Shown here: positions 48,651 through 60,900 of the stretch, one piece after another | Position numbering within the stretch: position 1 is the stretch's first letter | How the letters are laid out: every line of letters begins with the position of its first letter | Assembly: GCA_036897445.1 (NCBI GenBank) | Contig: JAYMTL010000022.1 | Location: 62,001 to 126,000 of the forward strand | Length of the DNA: 64,000 bases | Direction: 5' to 3' | From: Pelargonium tetragonum | Taxonomy: Eukaryota; Streptophyta; Magnoliopsida; Geraniales; Geraniaceae | Program-made: the position numbers and the translations under genes | Notes under the pieces: generated by a model | Told to the model about the DNA's origin: nothing | The model's database searches: none | Seen by the model: only the letters and a program-made list of their open reading frames with translations

Positions 48651-51600
48651 ATATCCAAAATCTCTTTTAATGCCTGTTGCGTCGTAATCCCTATACTTGC
48701 CCTATTTAACACCCGTTTTGACTATAGTTTATTTGGAAACTCTCTTATTATTATTATAGATTCTAGAATGTCTTTAAACGAACGAGATATAGACCGGATA
48801 ATCAGGCTGCTCGATAGGCGCTTCTCATTTCTCTTTTTAACTAACCCCTTACTTGAGTGATAATTTTTTAGATAATCCAGGAGCAGAGAGTTATAGGAAT
48901 TTCCGCGGGTATGGCTTTGTCCTTAAAATAGAAAGTTTCGAAAGTAGGGAATGCTGAAGGGCAAAGATTCGGGGCATTCTGCAGAAGCATGAAGGGTTGC
49001 GCCTTCATTTTCCTTTTTCAAGACTTCTTATTTATAAAAGAAAAAAAGGGTCGTAGAGCTCCCAATTTAATAGCGGATACTCTAAAATCCTTTTGAATCT
49101 TCTAAGTCATTATTACACGAGGATCCCATCCCCTCTATGCCTAAAAAGACTAAAGCCGTTCAGAATTGAGGAGGTTCCCTTGCTTTGTGGGTAATACCTA
49201 AGGAAATTACCTTTCTTATTCTTATTGTAAGAAAAGTTTCAAATACTCTCGCTAAGTTACGAACTTTGTTTCAATCTTACTGCTAAAAGACTCTGGGATC
49301 CCATTTTATAGCATAGAACTCCTTTTAGGTTTATACAATAACTTTTTAATAGCAAGGGGATGTGGGGACACCTAATGCAGTTTGTACCTTTACTAACCAC
49401 TCTCAACTCAGAACTTTTTGTATAGATAAGGCCCGGACTTATGATAGTCTATTTACGTTCATTTTAATCCTAAACTCTTTTTATCAATTTATAACCTGGC
49501 TAATGAAAAGCTAGGGATTCCCTCTAGTGAAGAAGTTTAACCCTTAGGAATATACACCTTAGCCTAGAGAAGTTTTATATTAGCAGCTTCGTCGGTGCTT
49601 CTTAATTCTTAATATAAATTATATAAAAGAGTCCGAAACAACTTAAGTTAAGGTAAGAAGTAATATACATGAAAAGGGTCCCTTATAGTTCTTATGCTTC
49701 TGAGCTCTCTCTTTTAGATTTATGAGCACTAAACAAATCCATAAACATATAGAATCAAAAAAGATCTTTCACAAGACAAAGTCAAAGAAAACTAGTAACT
49801 AGGATACTCCAGTGGATTGAATGCTATGAAAAAGCCATGCTGTTTCTTATCTATTCGATATAACGCAGAGGTTAAGTAAGATATAGGCCTTCTGTCACTT
49901 GACGGTTCTACCAAGGAGACTCTTTATGAGATAGAAAAAGACTAGACTTTTTTAACAAAAACAAATTTCTTTTAGATGTAAATAAGAAAGTGTAATTCTC
50001 TCGAAAGGAAAGTAAGGCCCATATATACATAAAGACCTTCTTACTATACTAAAACTAAGGGGATTGTAAAGCCCAGTACTCTTAAAAAGTAAGACGTGAT
50101 ATCTTTGAGTGCATTTTATAGCTCAATTCAATAAAACTATAAAAAGGAGAAGTAATTCTAAGTCTTGAGGAGTTTTCTAAATTCTTATTGAGTAACACTT
50201 TCTTCACAGTAATTTTACAGTTCCTAACCTTTTAAGGGGTTCCCCTTATATAATGGAAACCCGGGAGCTACTCATTTTTAGTTGTGTCCCTCTTTTATTA
50301 TATTAGACCCTACAAAAGAAGAAAAGAAGTATAGGATATTAGACTTTTGCTTAATTCCTTGATCTTTTTTCTAGGAGACTTCAAAGACGCTTTTGCACGG
50401 GTTAGCCCTTAAAGGGTCTCCTTCTTTTTCCATAAGCCTGATACACGGAATTTTTGGGGGTCTACCTATAGAATCTACAAACTATTACATACAACGGGAT
50501 TTCTATTCAGCAAATAAAGTATTTTAACACTTCGATTCGTATATTCTTTAGCCTTTTTCTTAAAATAGGATCTAGTCCTCTTAATTAGGGTTCCCCCTTT
50601 ATTATAAAAACTGGTATCTGATTTAACGAAGTTTGTATCTGGAAAGCACCTATCCATTAGTCTAAAATATTTAGGTTTTTTTTGCTCTTTTTATACCAAA
50701 TAATTTGCAAGTATCTTATGTGTGATATGTTTTCCTTTTTTTCTAAATAAAAAGACTCAAATAATTAAGGGGTCCTTATAGATTAACTAGAATACCCCGC
50801 TGGAAAAAAATTATAGGAGATAAAGGCGCATACGCCCTCTCCTTTTACATACATAGAAGACGTAGCGCTAGAAAAAAAGAAGAGTATTACATAAGGCCGA
50901 GGTGTATATCATTATATAGTAAAACAAATTTACAAGAACTTAAGTAGATTCAAGACGACTCATTAAAATGAAAAAAGGTATGAGTTCCATCTTATTTATA
51001 GTATAAATCCTTCTAAGTTTTTTATTCCAACAACTCTAGGAGCTTAAAAAGAAAGTGCGATTAGGTCAGTATCTCTAATACAGTTAGACTCCTTTTTATC
51101 AGGCAACTTCTACTTCTTTTTTGACTAAACCTCCTTGACTACCGAAAAAAGACCCTTTTTATAAGTTGGACCCCCGTCAAAACAAGAGTCAATAAAGAGA
51201 CTAACTATATAAAATAGAGTCTTTAGGAAAGGAAGAATCCTTACCAACTTAATCAAGAGTAATTCCAAGTAGTTTTCCTTTAAAAAGCATTTTTATATAA
51301 TATCTTGTAATTGCCATTGCTTTTTTATGCCAAACTTTTTCGTAAAATCATTTTAGTAGTAGAAACAAAATGAGGAAGACACAGAAGCAAATCCCACTTT
51401 TAAAAATATGTTTGTCACCAGTCCACTGGACTTTCGAACAACAACGGCTCGAATTCGACTTCTAATACTATGATTGCTTTATAGTCATTCAGAAAATTAC
51501 CGAAAGATTTTACCAAAAGCGCACTTAAAGCTAGAACTCTCACTAAAATTCAAAATTTTGAATAAGGGCACTAGTATCGATTTTTAGTTATTTACACAAT

Positions 51601-53523
51601 GTTAATTAATACTAGCAAGCAAGTCGAACCCACTTAACTTGGGTTTCCTTTAGACTATATATATATAGATTCCGTGTTTATCAACATAAACTATTGCTTT
51701 ATTCCTAAAAAAAAGTTTAATCTTTTATATTATATAGCTATTTCCTCTCGACTAGAACTCTTAAAAAATAGGGTCTAATTTAGAATCCTATTCTATAGAA
51801 CATTATCCTAGCTCTTTCAGCGGTAAGCTCTAGTACCTAAACCCTGAATTTTGTCAACTTTTTCTAGTTAGAAACATAAGCCATATGGGTTAGTGTTAGT
51901 CAGGCATGAGTCAAATTAAGAAAAGGTTTAGTAAGAAAAACTAGGTAATCCCGGGAGGATTTTAGAAGGCAAAGTTCCACAATTCTTGGTGTACTCTTAG
52001 TGAAAAACGTTAACCAAAAAGATATACAAGCAAGGAGTATCCGGGGGCGGGTTAATCTTGTGTAGGCAATAATACAGAAAAGAAAGAGTTTCACTTTCAT
52101 GTTGATAGATAAACAAAAATGAGACCTATTGCCTCTTGAAATTCTTTTGTGATTAAACAATACAAGAGAAGCTCCTCGTAGAGTCTGGCTAATTACGTTG
52201 GGTTTTGTCCCTTTTTTATTCTAGAAGCTCAAAATTGACTATTCTTGAAAAAGGGAGCTTTGGTCTTCCTTCATTCTCATTTTTCTCAACAACATTGAGA
52301 ACAGTTCTCGCATATGTTCTAAATACTTTACGTGTAGTTACAGTACGATTCCGACAACTAATAAGCTTTAGGAGAGTTTCCTAAAAGCAATTCTTAATTC
52401 TAGTTTAGTTTCCAAGGTTTCTTTCAAGCAATTACAAGCTATAAGGTCTTTAAAAAAAACAGGAGATATAGACTAGTTCCCTTTTTTCTCACATTTCAAG
52501 TCAAATTAAGTGAATCGCTGTTTTATACCGGGACTGTAACTTAGTTTTTTGAAAAGCTAGCCTTTCCATTAATCAAAAATTTTGCCTACTTTAAACTATG
52601 CTTTAACTATGTATTTATTAAGAGTAGTATGCTTATATAATATCTGATTTTTTGAAAACTAAAAAAGGATCCTATCCCAAATTAGGTACAAAAACACTAA
52701 CTGCTTTTTAAGTTCTGCAGTCTTATGAAAGGTTCATATCATATTTATTATTTTCTAAAATCATTATATAAGGAAATCCTCAGAGTTCCTATTATTAAAA
52801 GAGAGACTACTCAACTTCTGGCTTTAGATTTACTTGTTTACTTGAATATGAAACCATACGTATCAAACTATCTATCGACATCGACTTTAACCTGATATAC
52901 CCAAATTTCTTCCTACAATGCTTTAGTATAAAACTAATTGCGGTAAGGGACAACTTGGGTTATACCCGGTAAAACAAAGGAGAGCTTTCTATCAAAAGTC
53001 TAGGGACCAAGAACAAGATACGACTCTTCATTTTATAAAGTACTAGCTATATCTTAAGTTTACAAAAGGAAAACCCGAAGTCTTCGTACAGTTAAAGTTT
53101 TTGAGGCTCCTGGGATTCGGATTTAGTTACATAAAAAGAAATGGGGTTCTTCCTAATTGTGACCCCCTGTTATCGAATATACATATCTATGTTCCAATAA
53201 ATGACTCTTAACTACAAAAAATCCCTTGTTTTTAATTAAGAAATCCTAACTATATTCTATTCTATTTAGTGACAGATGCCCCAAATTGCCCAAACCCTCT
53301 AGAGTCTAAAGTCAAACGGTCCCCTCTCCAATATAGCACACTTTTCGTAAATTTCAAGGATGTTCTGTCTTTTGTTAGACGGAAAAGATATCCTAGTATT
53401 GAGTACAAAAAAACTACTGGTGCTGCGTTGGATATTTATTTGATCAAAACTTTCTTCTATTTCAAAATGACTTTTTCATTCAACACGAGCTAGTAAGAAT
53501 TAGATGAAATACTAAAGAATAGC
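48651..53523. other. Gene-free stretch
   Basis: No recognisable gene, RNA or family copy in about 4.9 kb. Short frames at 50475-50657 (minus), 51900-52160 (minus) and 53269-53493 (plus) are unrecognised. Confidence 0.55.
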
Positions 53524-53590
53524 GAAAAGGCTTTTTATTTTAAGGTGTTTATAAGACTCGAACAAGGGACTCCCAGTATTTCCTTTAGCT
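53524..53590 (-). pseudogene. Weak T-arm-like remnant
   Basis: The minus strand contains CCCTTGTTCGAGTCTTATAAACACC, which looks like the 3' end of a tRNA (T loop TTCGAGT). No anticodon arm can be placed upstream. It is listed because it lies about 75 bases from a clearer tRNA relic. Confidence 0.2.
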
Positions 53591-53664
53591 ATCTCCAGCT
53601 TTTAAGAATGAGATTTCCCTACAAATTTGCAATTCAGAAACTACCGACATAAGTCATTTTAGCT

Positions 53665-53739
53665 AGGGTGACAAGATTCGAACCACTGACCCAAGGATTT
53701 TGAGTCTTATGCTCTAACCGATGGAACTATCTATATGAG
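53665..53739 (-). pseudogene. Degenerate tRNA resembling mitochondrial trnF
   Basis: On the minus strand the D arm (GTTC...GGTTAGAGC), the anticodon-loop segment GACTCAAAATCCTTGGGTC and the T arm GTCAGTGGTTCGAATC follow the plant mitochondrial trnF(GAA) sequence closely. The anticodon position reads CAA instead of GAA. The 5' acceptor strand (ATATAGA) does not pair with the 3' strand (TCACCCT), the anticodon stem has mismatches and the T stem is weak. The 3' end TCACCCT recalls trnP, a usual neighbour of trnF in plant mtDNA, so a rearranged trnF-trnP relic is possible. It should not be functional as a tRNA. Confidence 0.5.
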
Positions 53740-53775
53740 CTAAGAGAACTCTTATTCTCAGAGTTTCATCATCTG

Positions 53776-53809
53776 TCTATATTCATTATAATTCTATATT
53801 CATTATAAT
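53776..53809 (+). repeat. 17-bp tandem duplication
   Basis: Two head-to-tail copies of TCTATATTCATTATAAT. Confidence 0.85.
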
Positions 53810-55065
53810 TTAGGTAATTTCCTGTAACAAGTCTATTTATCAAAGCCATAGCTTAAAGTTTCTTTTCTCTCTAAATGAGAAATTTTTATTAAAAAGAAAA
53901 GGAATTCTACAACAAGAAACTAGGAGGATCCCTAGCTATCTCTTAATTCTGTCTTTTTGGGAACATACAGAAATCTCTAATTAATTCAGGAGTCTTCCTT
54001 GTTTCTTTTCGAATAAAACTCAGTTTACGAATATGAATAAGCAGGTTCTTTATGTTAGTAATCGAACGGAAGAGGTCGGTCTCGACACTGGTAGGGTCTA
54101 CTAAGAGTCGTATAGCACAATAGAAGACTAACGCTTGATATATAATCACGGAATGGCCCCTTCGATCAAGTATATAATTCTGATTTCAATTTTCTTAGTT
54201 ATAGCTAAATATCGTTTTATCCATCCATGACATGAGGAGTACCCCTAAATTTCATATAAAAAAGTTTCTAAATTTTACAATATACTAAAAAACTTAGAGT
54301 TTGATTTTTTTTTTGATTTTTAAAGCAAAAGTGGCTCCGCGGGTAAGATTTTCGATACAAAATCGAATAATAGCTAATTGAATGCCATAAATTTAGATGG
54401 GTTTTTAGCAAATTGACGCTTCATTTTTCCTATGCTGTACACCAGTTCGCACATAGATAGTTAATCGCTGTATTGGCAATGTATTTAGCTTAAACTGAAA
54501 TCTCACGATAAGCCCACTTAAAATAATAAGGGATTAGGGTCCCGAAAGGAGTGGACTTGAGCATTCTCTTTTTAATGGGATAAAAGAAATTCACTCTGAA
54601 GTCTAATCCATTAGATAGAGCCTTGCTCTAGACTTCTGCTCTTTGTTCGCTACTTGGCAATTTCAAATTTCAATTCCTGGAGTATTCTACTATACTTCTA
54701 TACTTCTAATTGTTTCTTCAACTAAGTTATATGAAATTTTGAGTTTGGGGCTTTAAAAAGGTTAAAAAACTATTCTATTATATTTCTTTCTTGAATTGGG
54801 TAAATAAAAGATTGAAAAGGTAAAGTATGAAGACAAAGAATTTATAACTTCTTTTTAAAGCCTGGAGCTGGCTTTAGTAGTTATACTTTAGTAAAAAATC
54901 GGGTGTCTGGTCGAGAAGGCTTTTTACACCTTACTTTTAGCTTAAAATTCTTATTCAGTTAGGCGTAGGGGAGTATAGTAAGAATAACTTTAGTAGTGAC
55001 TTTAATAAAAATAGAATAGTAAAAAAAGTCTCAAAAATCCCATGAATTTTGCTTTGATTTAGTCT
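53810..55065. other. Gene-free stretch between tRNA relics
   Basis: No recognisable gene. Holds the hairpin at 54598-54636. Confidence 0.5.
54598..54636. other. Nested hairpin
   Basis: GAAGTCT pairs with AGACTTC (7 bp), and inside it AGAGC pairs with GCTCT (5 bp) around a 3-base loop, with one 12-base bulge on the left arm. It may be a folded RNA element or a decayed tRNA. AATCCATTAGATAGAG is faintly like a tRNA-Arg D arm. Confidence 0.4.
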
Positions 55066-55138
55066 TGAATTTAAGTGGTATAGCATTCCTTGTTACAATA
55101 GTCTCTTTTATTGTGTTGGTTCGAATCTTACTACCTTA
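55066..55138 (+). pseudogene. Degenerate tRNA-like sequence
   Basis: AAGTGGTATAGCA resembles a D arm, ACAATA and TATTGT form a perfect 6-bp stem around an 8-base loop, and GTTGGTTCGAATCTTAC forms a T arm with 4 of 5 pairs (one a G-T). The acceptor ends do not pair and the D stem is absent. The amino acid cannot be assigned, although the D arm is nearest to trnG. Confidence 0.35.
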
Positions 55139-55749
55139 TATTTCATAAGTAATATAAAAATTTTTGAGCTCCGAGTGATGATTCGATAGCTAATCTTTCA
55201 CAGTTTAGTTAGTAAAATGAAGAGCAAAATTCCGTGGGTTTATGACTCAAAGTACAAATCTTGTCTTAATATAAAACTTATTGGTATATATCCTATAGAA
55301 AGAAGCTCAAACTTTAAACAAAAAAGGAGCTGTGAGATATACACTTTCATTTCTTAATAGACTTCCCTTGAGTTAAGCCCTAAATGAAATAAGGGATCTC
55401 CTAAGTTTCACTTTAGTAGTCTAATTTGTAACATTCTATAAAGTAAAGATTAAAAAGACTAATTACAGAAAAAGCTAGCTAAACTTATAAAAAAAAGACT
55501 AAGATCTTAGGTTGTATTGGATTCCATATACCTTAAGGGCGCGCTAACAGTAACTATTAACGTAAATGTAATTTGTATTCCTATACCTTTTGTGTAGGGG
55601 CCCCTTCTTTGTTTCCTACTCGTTTCCTTTATTGAATATTCTATTTGTTTTCTTTAATCCATATAGAATCTATAAAAGCTAGAACAAGAGTTTGAGTCTT
55701 TAGGGATAGGTAAGTACAAAGGCTCCTTTTCAATACGAACAGTACCTTA
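55139..55749. other. Gene-free stretch
   Basis: Nothing recognisable. Confidence 0.5.
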
Positions 55750-57280
55750 AAGTCTCTTTTTCTTCTTTCTGATGTCCTGTGGAAATTAGACTTGAAAGCT
55801 TTAGTTTTTCAGGTATACATATTTAGGGGAATAGTCTAAGTTGTGAAGTCCCTAAAAATGTTATAGGCTCTAGATAAATAAGTTTAGGTAGGTTCAGAGT
55901 ATGAGCAAGTACGGAGTCAAAGCGAGACTCTAAAGAAGGTTACAGTAAGGGTTTCCTTTTTAGTTAGTTAGGCTGCAACTCTGCTTGGAGTGTAGGTCAT
56001 AAAGAAGTTTCATAAGAGTTAGGGGAAGGCCTTGGAATCAAAGGAAGAAAAGCCCGAAAGAAAAGAGAATAGAAAGCAAGTCTAATTTCTTTGGAATAAA
56101 GTAACAAAAGTTCTCCAAGGTTTCATCGAACACCCGTAGCTTTCCGTTTGATGTTCTAATACTAAGAAGGTATCATTTTCATTGTTTTTACTTGATGTCA
56201 GTTGGTAAGAAAACGTATGCAAAAGAGGCAAAGGTGTTTTAAGATATTCTAGAGAAGAACTTTGGTATTCTTCCTTTTTATTTATAGTTTTTTGAAAAGT
56301 CTTGGAATCTAATATCTAATGGTAGTAGCTGGAAGAAGTGCATTAGAAGGCATAAGTAGAAGGGTTTAGCTATGATGGATAGAGGTACTGTCTCCTTTTT
56401 TTATTTAGGGATTTCAAAAGTCTGCCTTAAAGGCTAACCTTTCACAAATAAAATTAGGGAAGATAATAATTAATAATGAAGATATAGGAACCCATGAACA
56501 GGAACTCTGACACTATAGAAGATAGAGGAAAGGAGAGGAGTCCTTGAGCTGAATTTCATATTCATAGGGGTGGGATGTTTTGCACGAAGCTACTTACGAG
56601 GACACTGAACTGAATCTGAGCTACCTAAGGAAACAAAGACACTGAGAAAGAGACTGAGCTGCGAGTTCTATTTTCATATTCTAGTTAGTATATGTAGGAC
56701 CTAAACCTTTCGCAGTAAATGGAGGGTTAGTCTTAGTCAAAAAGCAATTCTGATAGGCTTTTTTAGCTAATGACAATGTTGAGACCTTGTTGCACTAAGT
56801 GACTTACGGGAGATAAGAATAGGTATTAGAACACTTGAAAAGAGAGAAGAAGGTAAGAAGAGGTTTGAGAAAAGGCAACCTTTTGGTAGCTGAAGCTTGT
56901 CAATACAACAAATTGGTGTCAGAATTTTATACAGTGCGGGAAACTAAGAATGTCAAACTCAAATCCACAGCATAAAAAGAACAAGATATAATAGTAATAC
57001 CGAGTAAACTTTGACAAAAGAAAAGAAGAAGGTAGCCGTACATTCTTCCTCTGTTTCGGGAATACCATGTTCTATAATTAGAGTGTAAGGATTCCCAAGT
57101 AAACCAACTGACTGCCACTTGATGCGATCTTTTTGTAGATGAGACATTAATGAAAATTCCAAGAACCTGAATGGAAATGCGCGAGCCAAAGAACTCTTAC
57201 GAAATCTCGCTTAAGGAGGAAAATTACACTACATTTGAAGAGGTAGAATCGGGTAAGTATTGATAGTCAAATCTATTTCA
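55750..57280 (-). other. G/T-rich block, possible decayed coding DNA on the minus strand
   Basis: The plus strand is unusually rich in G and A, and the minus strand has long runs with few stops, for example AFYSLFFRAFLPLIPRPSP near 56040-56100, and two overlapping frames at 56927-57118 and 56959-57189 (63 and 76 residues). The second has a hydrophobic tail and ATG starts but no motif I know. The composition is like that of family B minus-strand copies, but I found no convincing shared word, so I do not assign it. Confidence 0.3.
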
Positions 57281-57501
57281 GTGCGATTTCTCTATGCAAG
57301 GACTTTCAAAATACAGGGAGCTAGATGAAAGTGTATGAAATTCCTATCTTTCTAATTTGACTCATAATCAAAAAAGTATCCTTTAGGGTTGAGTCTCTTA
57401 TCTTATATAGGATATAGGAGTGCCCAATTCCTATATATAGAAAGCGTAGTAAAAGTCTAGGATTGGTAAAATTTTCTATTATATACACTCTAGTAAAACT
57501 G

Positions 57502-57783
57502 TTAGGAAGATTTTATACACTGTAACAAAAAAAGGGCTTCTTTTTTCTGTTTGCTACTCTGTAACTGCATACCTAAATTGTGAGCTAGACTTCTTTTCAC
57601 TTTCTTCTGAGTCTTCGTAGCTACACCCTTATTATTATGAGCCGTACCTTTCTTCTTAGCTTTTATACCTATACCAGGACTCCGTATCCTCGTAGGGGCT
57701 CGACTCTTATAACCAAGACTTAATGGAGATACCTTATTTACCTTGGGTATAGGGCTTACTCTTGCTCCTCCGATAGCTTCTTG
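57502..57783 (-). pseudogene. Family A relic: 93-codon open stretch, best preserved
   Basis: This is the longest family A frame: 93 codons open on the minus strand, with the only Met two thirds along (GMQ). Motifs in order are SPGIGIKAKKKGTAH, then TKTQKKVKRSLAHNLGMQ. KRSLA-LGMQ matches KRLGLGMQ at 14848-15054. The product would be very basic. In plant mitochondria an ACG codon can become a start by editing, and there is an ACG before the first basic block, but nothing else supports translation. It overlaps, in opposite orientation, a plus-strand family A frame (57743-57994), forming a head-to-head pair. Function unknown. Confidence 0.45.
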
Positions 57784-57994
57784 CTATGTCCCCTGTTCCT
57801 GTGTTACTGTTACTGCCTCCCTTAAAGCTGGTACAAAGAAGCTGACAACACAACTCTTCAAATTCATTACATTACCTGCCAAAACCCATAAAAAAGGAAT
57901 ACAAATCGAAGAGAACCTTTCCAACCAGTACTTGATCGGTAAAGTCAAAAACCTGAGGATTTTTCTATTCAATGAGATTAGGATTTCAGTTTAG
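57743..57994 (+). pseudogene. Family A frame, 83 residues, plus strand
   Basis: The open frame has a Pro/Ser/Val-rich first part (LAPPIAS and VTVTAS) followed by a basic part with KAGTKK and AKTHKKG. AKTHKK also occurs at 39439-39603, and the first part resembles the VPVSTSCPASP of 38437-38682. It carries a partial CATTACATTACC word at 57865-57876. The last 30 residues have no counterpart in other copies. First codon is ATG or equivalent at the listed start. Likely relic; unrecognised protein. Confidence 0.35.
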
Positions 57995-60900
57995 AATAGG
58001 ATAGGGGAGAGAAAAGAATTTTCTATCATATAAGATAAAAACTTCTTTGTTCCAAACTAAGTAAAATAGGGTTTTCTTATTTACGTATAGGAGATAAACC
58101 CAGAATTCTTGTCATAAAAGATCAAGCTTTTTCGGTTTTATCTTGTCTACTTGAGGGAAATTTCTTACGCTTTTCTTCCTTTTTTGTATAGGGGATCATC
58201 CTTTTTTTAACTTGAGACCCATGCTAAAAAGACAGGGGCTACAAGGAAGAGTCTCTCATTATCTCCCTTACTTAAGAGTCAAGCTCCTACAACCCCCAGT
58301 TAGATCTAGCTATACAGATACAGCTAAGGGGTGTAGAATCAGTTAACAATCCGGGCAGTCATAAGACCTGAAGGAGTTGGTTAAAGAAAGAGAATCTGTA
58401 TTCAGTATTCTGTGCCTTCAATCCTTCAAGAAACTGTTCCTAGCTAGCAGCTTTCTTTCAAAGGGACACCCAGAGTAAACAGGGTAAACAAGAATACATT
58501 ATCGGTGAATTTCCAGAGTACTTAGTATGTATCCCATTCGAACAAGAAAAACCGGTTAGGTTGACAGAGGTAATTAGTACTTAGTATACAGCCGTTGCGA
58601 TACCATAACAAATTAGAACAGGTCCTTCACAACGCAAAGAGTTAGTACACCAATATCAGATTCACTATAAAAACTCCGGTTATAGCTGGCAAATCCTAGT
58701 TGGATTTTAGTCCTTTGCCATCATAAGCATTAGCTACCATAATAAGTCCTTCCCGGCAATACGGATAGATACTTGTTACATACTTAAATAAGAAGAGGAA
58801 TGTCCCTTAAACAAGACCAAAAAGCTATGCTCCAACAAGAATACAAAATCTTCTGCTCTTATTAACTTCTTTCTTTCATCCGAAACCCGTAATCGCTAAG
58901 ACTTACTCCTTAGGGTATCTAGTAAAGGAAACCCTTGTAAGTACTTCGAAAATGAATGCCTTTCTTCTTATTAAGATGCTGACTACTTAATAACCAACTC
59001 TATGGAATGGAACAAACACTCTAAGCCATTGCTGCTAAAAAAGGCTAGATAACATAAACTGAAATCTCTCGCAGCTAAACCCTGGTAATACCTTCACTTC
59101 TTCTTAGGATTCCAAGGATACCTCTCTAACCAAATAGACTCACTAGCTCTTGAATCCCTCTTATCAGTCTATAAAGGGAGTCTAATTCCTTTGTTCTAAC
59201 CTTCTAAGCCTTTGAAAGTCTGTACTTTGCTATCGAGGGTAGGTGTCTTAATTCTTAGGATCCTAACTGTAATAGAAATCCCTATCAAGGAGAACTCACT
59301 AACAGGCCTGACCTTGTTTTGGTAAGGATGCCGGAAAGATGGTCAAAGCGGGCCTACGAGACGAATGCTAACTATCTGTAGAACCTAACTCTAAAAACCT
59401 CCTTTCTTGTCAGCGTTGTAATGTTAAGACTAAGAGTGCTGTAACAAAGTGAAGCTCATAATCACTTAGGTAGAATCTGACCCTCCCATTATAGATTAGA
59501 GCCCTTTCCTCAACTTTTTTATTATTTATAAGAAAGTAGCCCACTCTTGTCCCGCAAAGAATACAATCTTGTGAATGTGAACTCCTTTACTTGCTATACA
59601 AACAGAAAAACTAAGACTAGAGAGTGAACTTCATTATCTTTTAAGGTAAGTTTGCTTCGAATCTACTCTCAAATTCTAGAACAAAAGGAAATGAATGAAA
59701 TATCTTCTGTTTCTGTACCTGCTATCCAAAAAGAATTAGAAAGAAAATATCTTTCCTCCTTGCTATCCCATCCTAAAGCTATACCTAGGACTGCTTGCAC
59801 TTGCTTAGAGTCTGGCTTACACTGGCTTGCTAGTGACCTAGTTCACCATCTTTCGACTGCCTTAATTGTCTTATACTTCACAGAACAAAGAAACTCCTTA
59901 GCTTGACAGCGACTCGAGACAATTCCCTCTAGGGGCCCTTATTCACTCGGTTTAGGAAATTTAGCTAACATGCTGCACTTGCCGCGGCTGCTAAGGAGAT
60001 TCCCCCCCCTTCTTTCGCCGGCACAGAAGCCAGAACAAATAAAAGAGAGGATTTAGAGTTAAGCTGAATGTGTCTAGAGTTTGAGTCTCTGATTGGCTGA
60101 AAAAGAAATTGCCTGTGCCCCTGAGTTAGAGCGAAGACAAGAGCTGCACCGTCAGCAAAAGGGAGATGTGGTTATTAGAGTTCGGCTGGGTTCTATCAGC
60201 TAAGAAGCATGCATGGTATTACTGGCAAGAGCTTGTTCCTTCTTAGAGAGAGCTACAGCTTTCATTAACAGCAACTGTTGACATTGGACTGCATTCACCT
60301 TCTTTACAAAACAAGTCTTTACCACCTACTTATACTTAGAAGCAACTGCTAACACACCATTTTGTCCAAGAAATTCACTATCATCCTAAAGCATCATCTC
60401 CTCTTCCTGGGACTTACCCCTCCTATATCCTTCTACCTGAGATCCTTAACTCGATCTCAAACCCTTGCATTCCGGGTCTTTCTTGTTTGATTGAACGAGC
60501 GTTCTAACAAAATAGAACCAGGAATCACCCAAACCAATAGATTCCAGTCTAAGAAACCTGAACTAACTACCTGAGTGACTTAACTTTCAACTAAACTAAT
60601 TGAAACTTAGACTAACCCTGTTGATAGATACTTCTGATATACGGCTAAAAGGAAGGTTAACGTATGGGAATTTTAGAAACAGAAACTCAGTTACTTTTTT
60701 CATGCTACAAAGAACTTTATTAAATTCAAATCTAAATTTCTTCTTGACTTTCTTTATATATATGTATAATCTTCTCTGACTCTTATACCTATACAACTCT
60801 TTATTAGTCTTCTGGGCTAGACGGAGCTATAACTTTCCTTAGGAAGACATTTTTGTCTTATTATAGGGCATCCGCCTGCTTGCTAGAGAAGGTTACTGTA

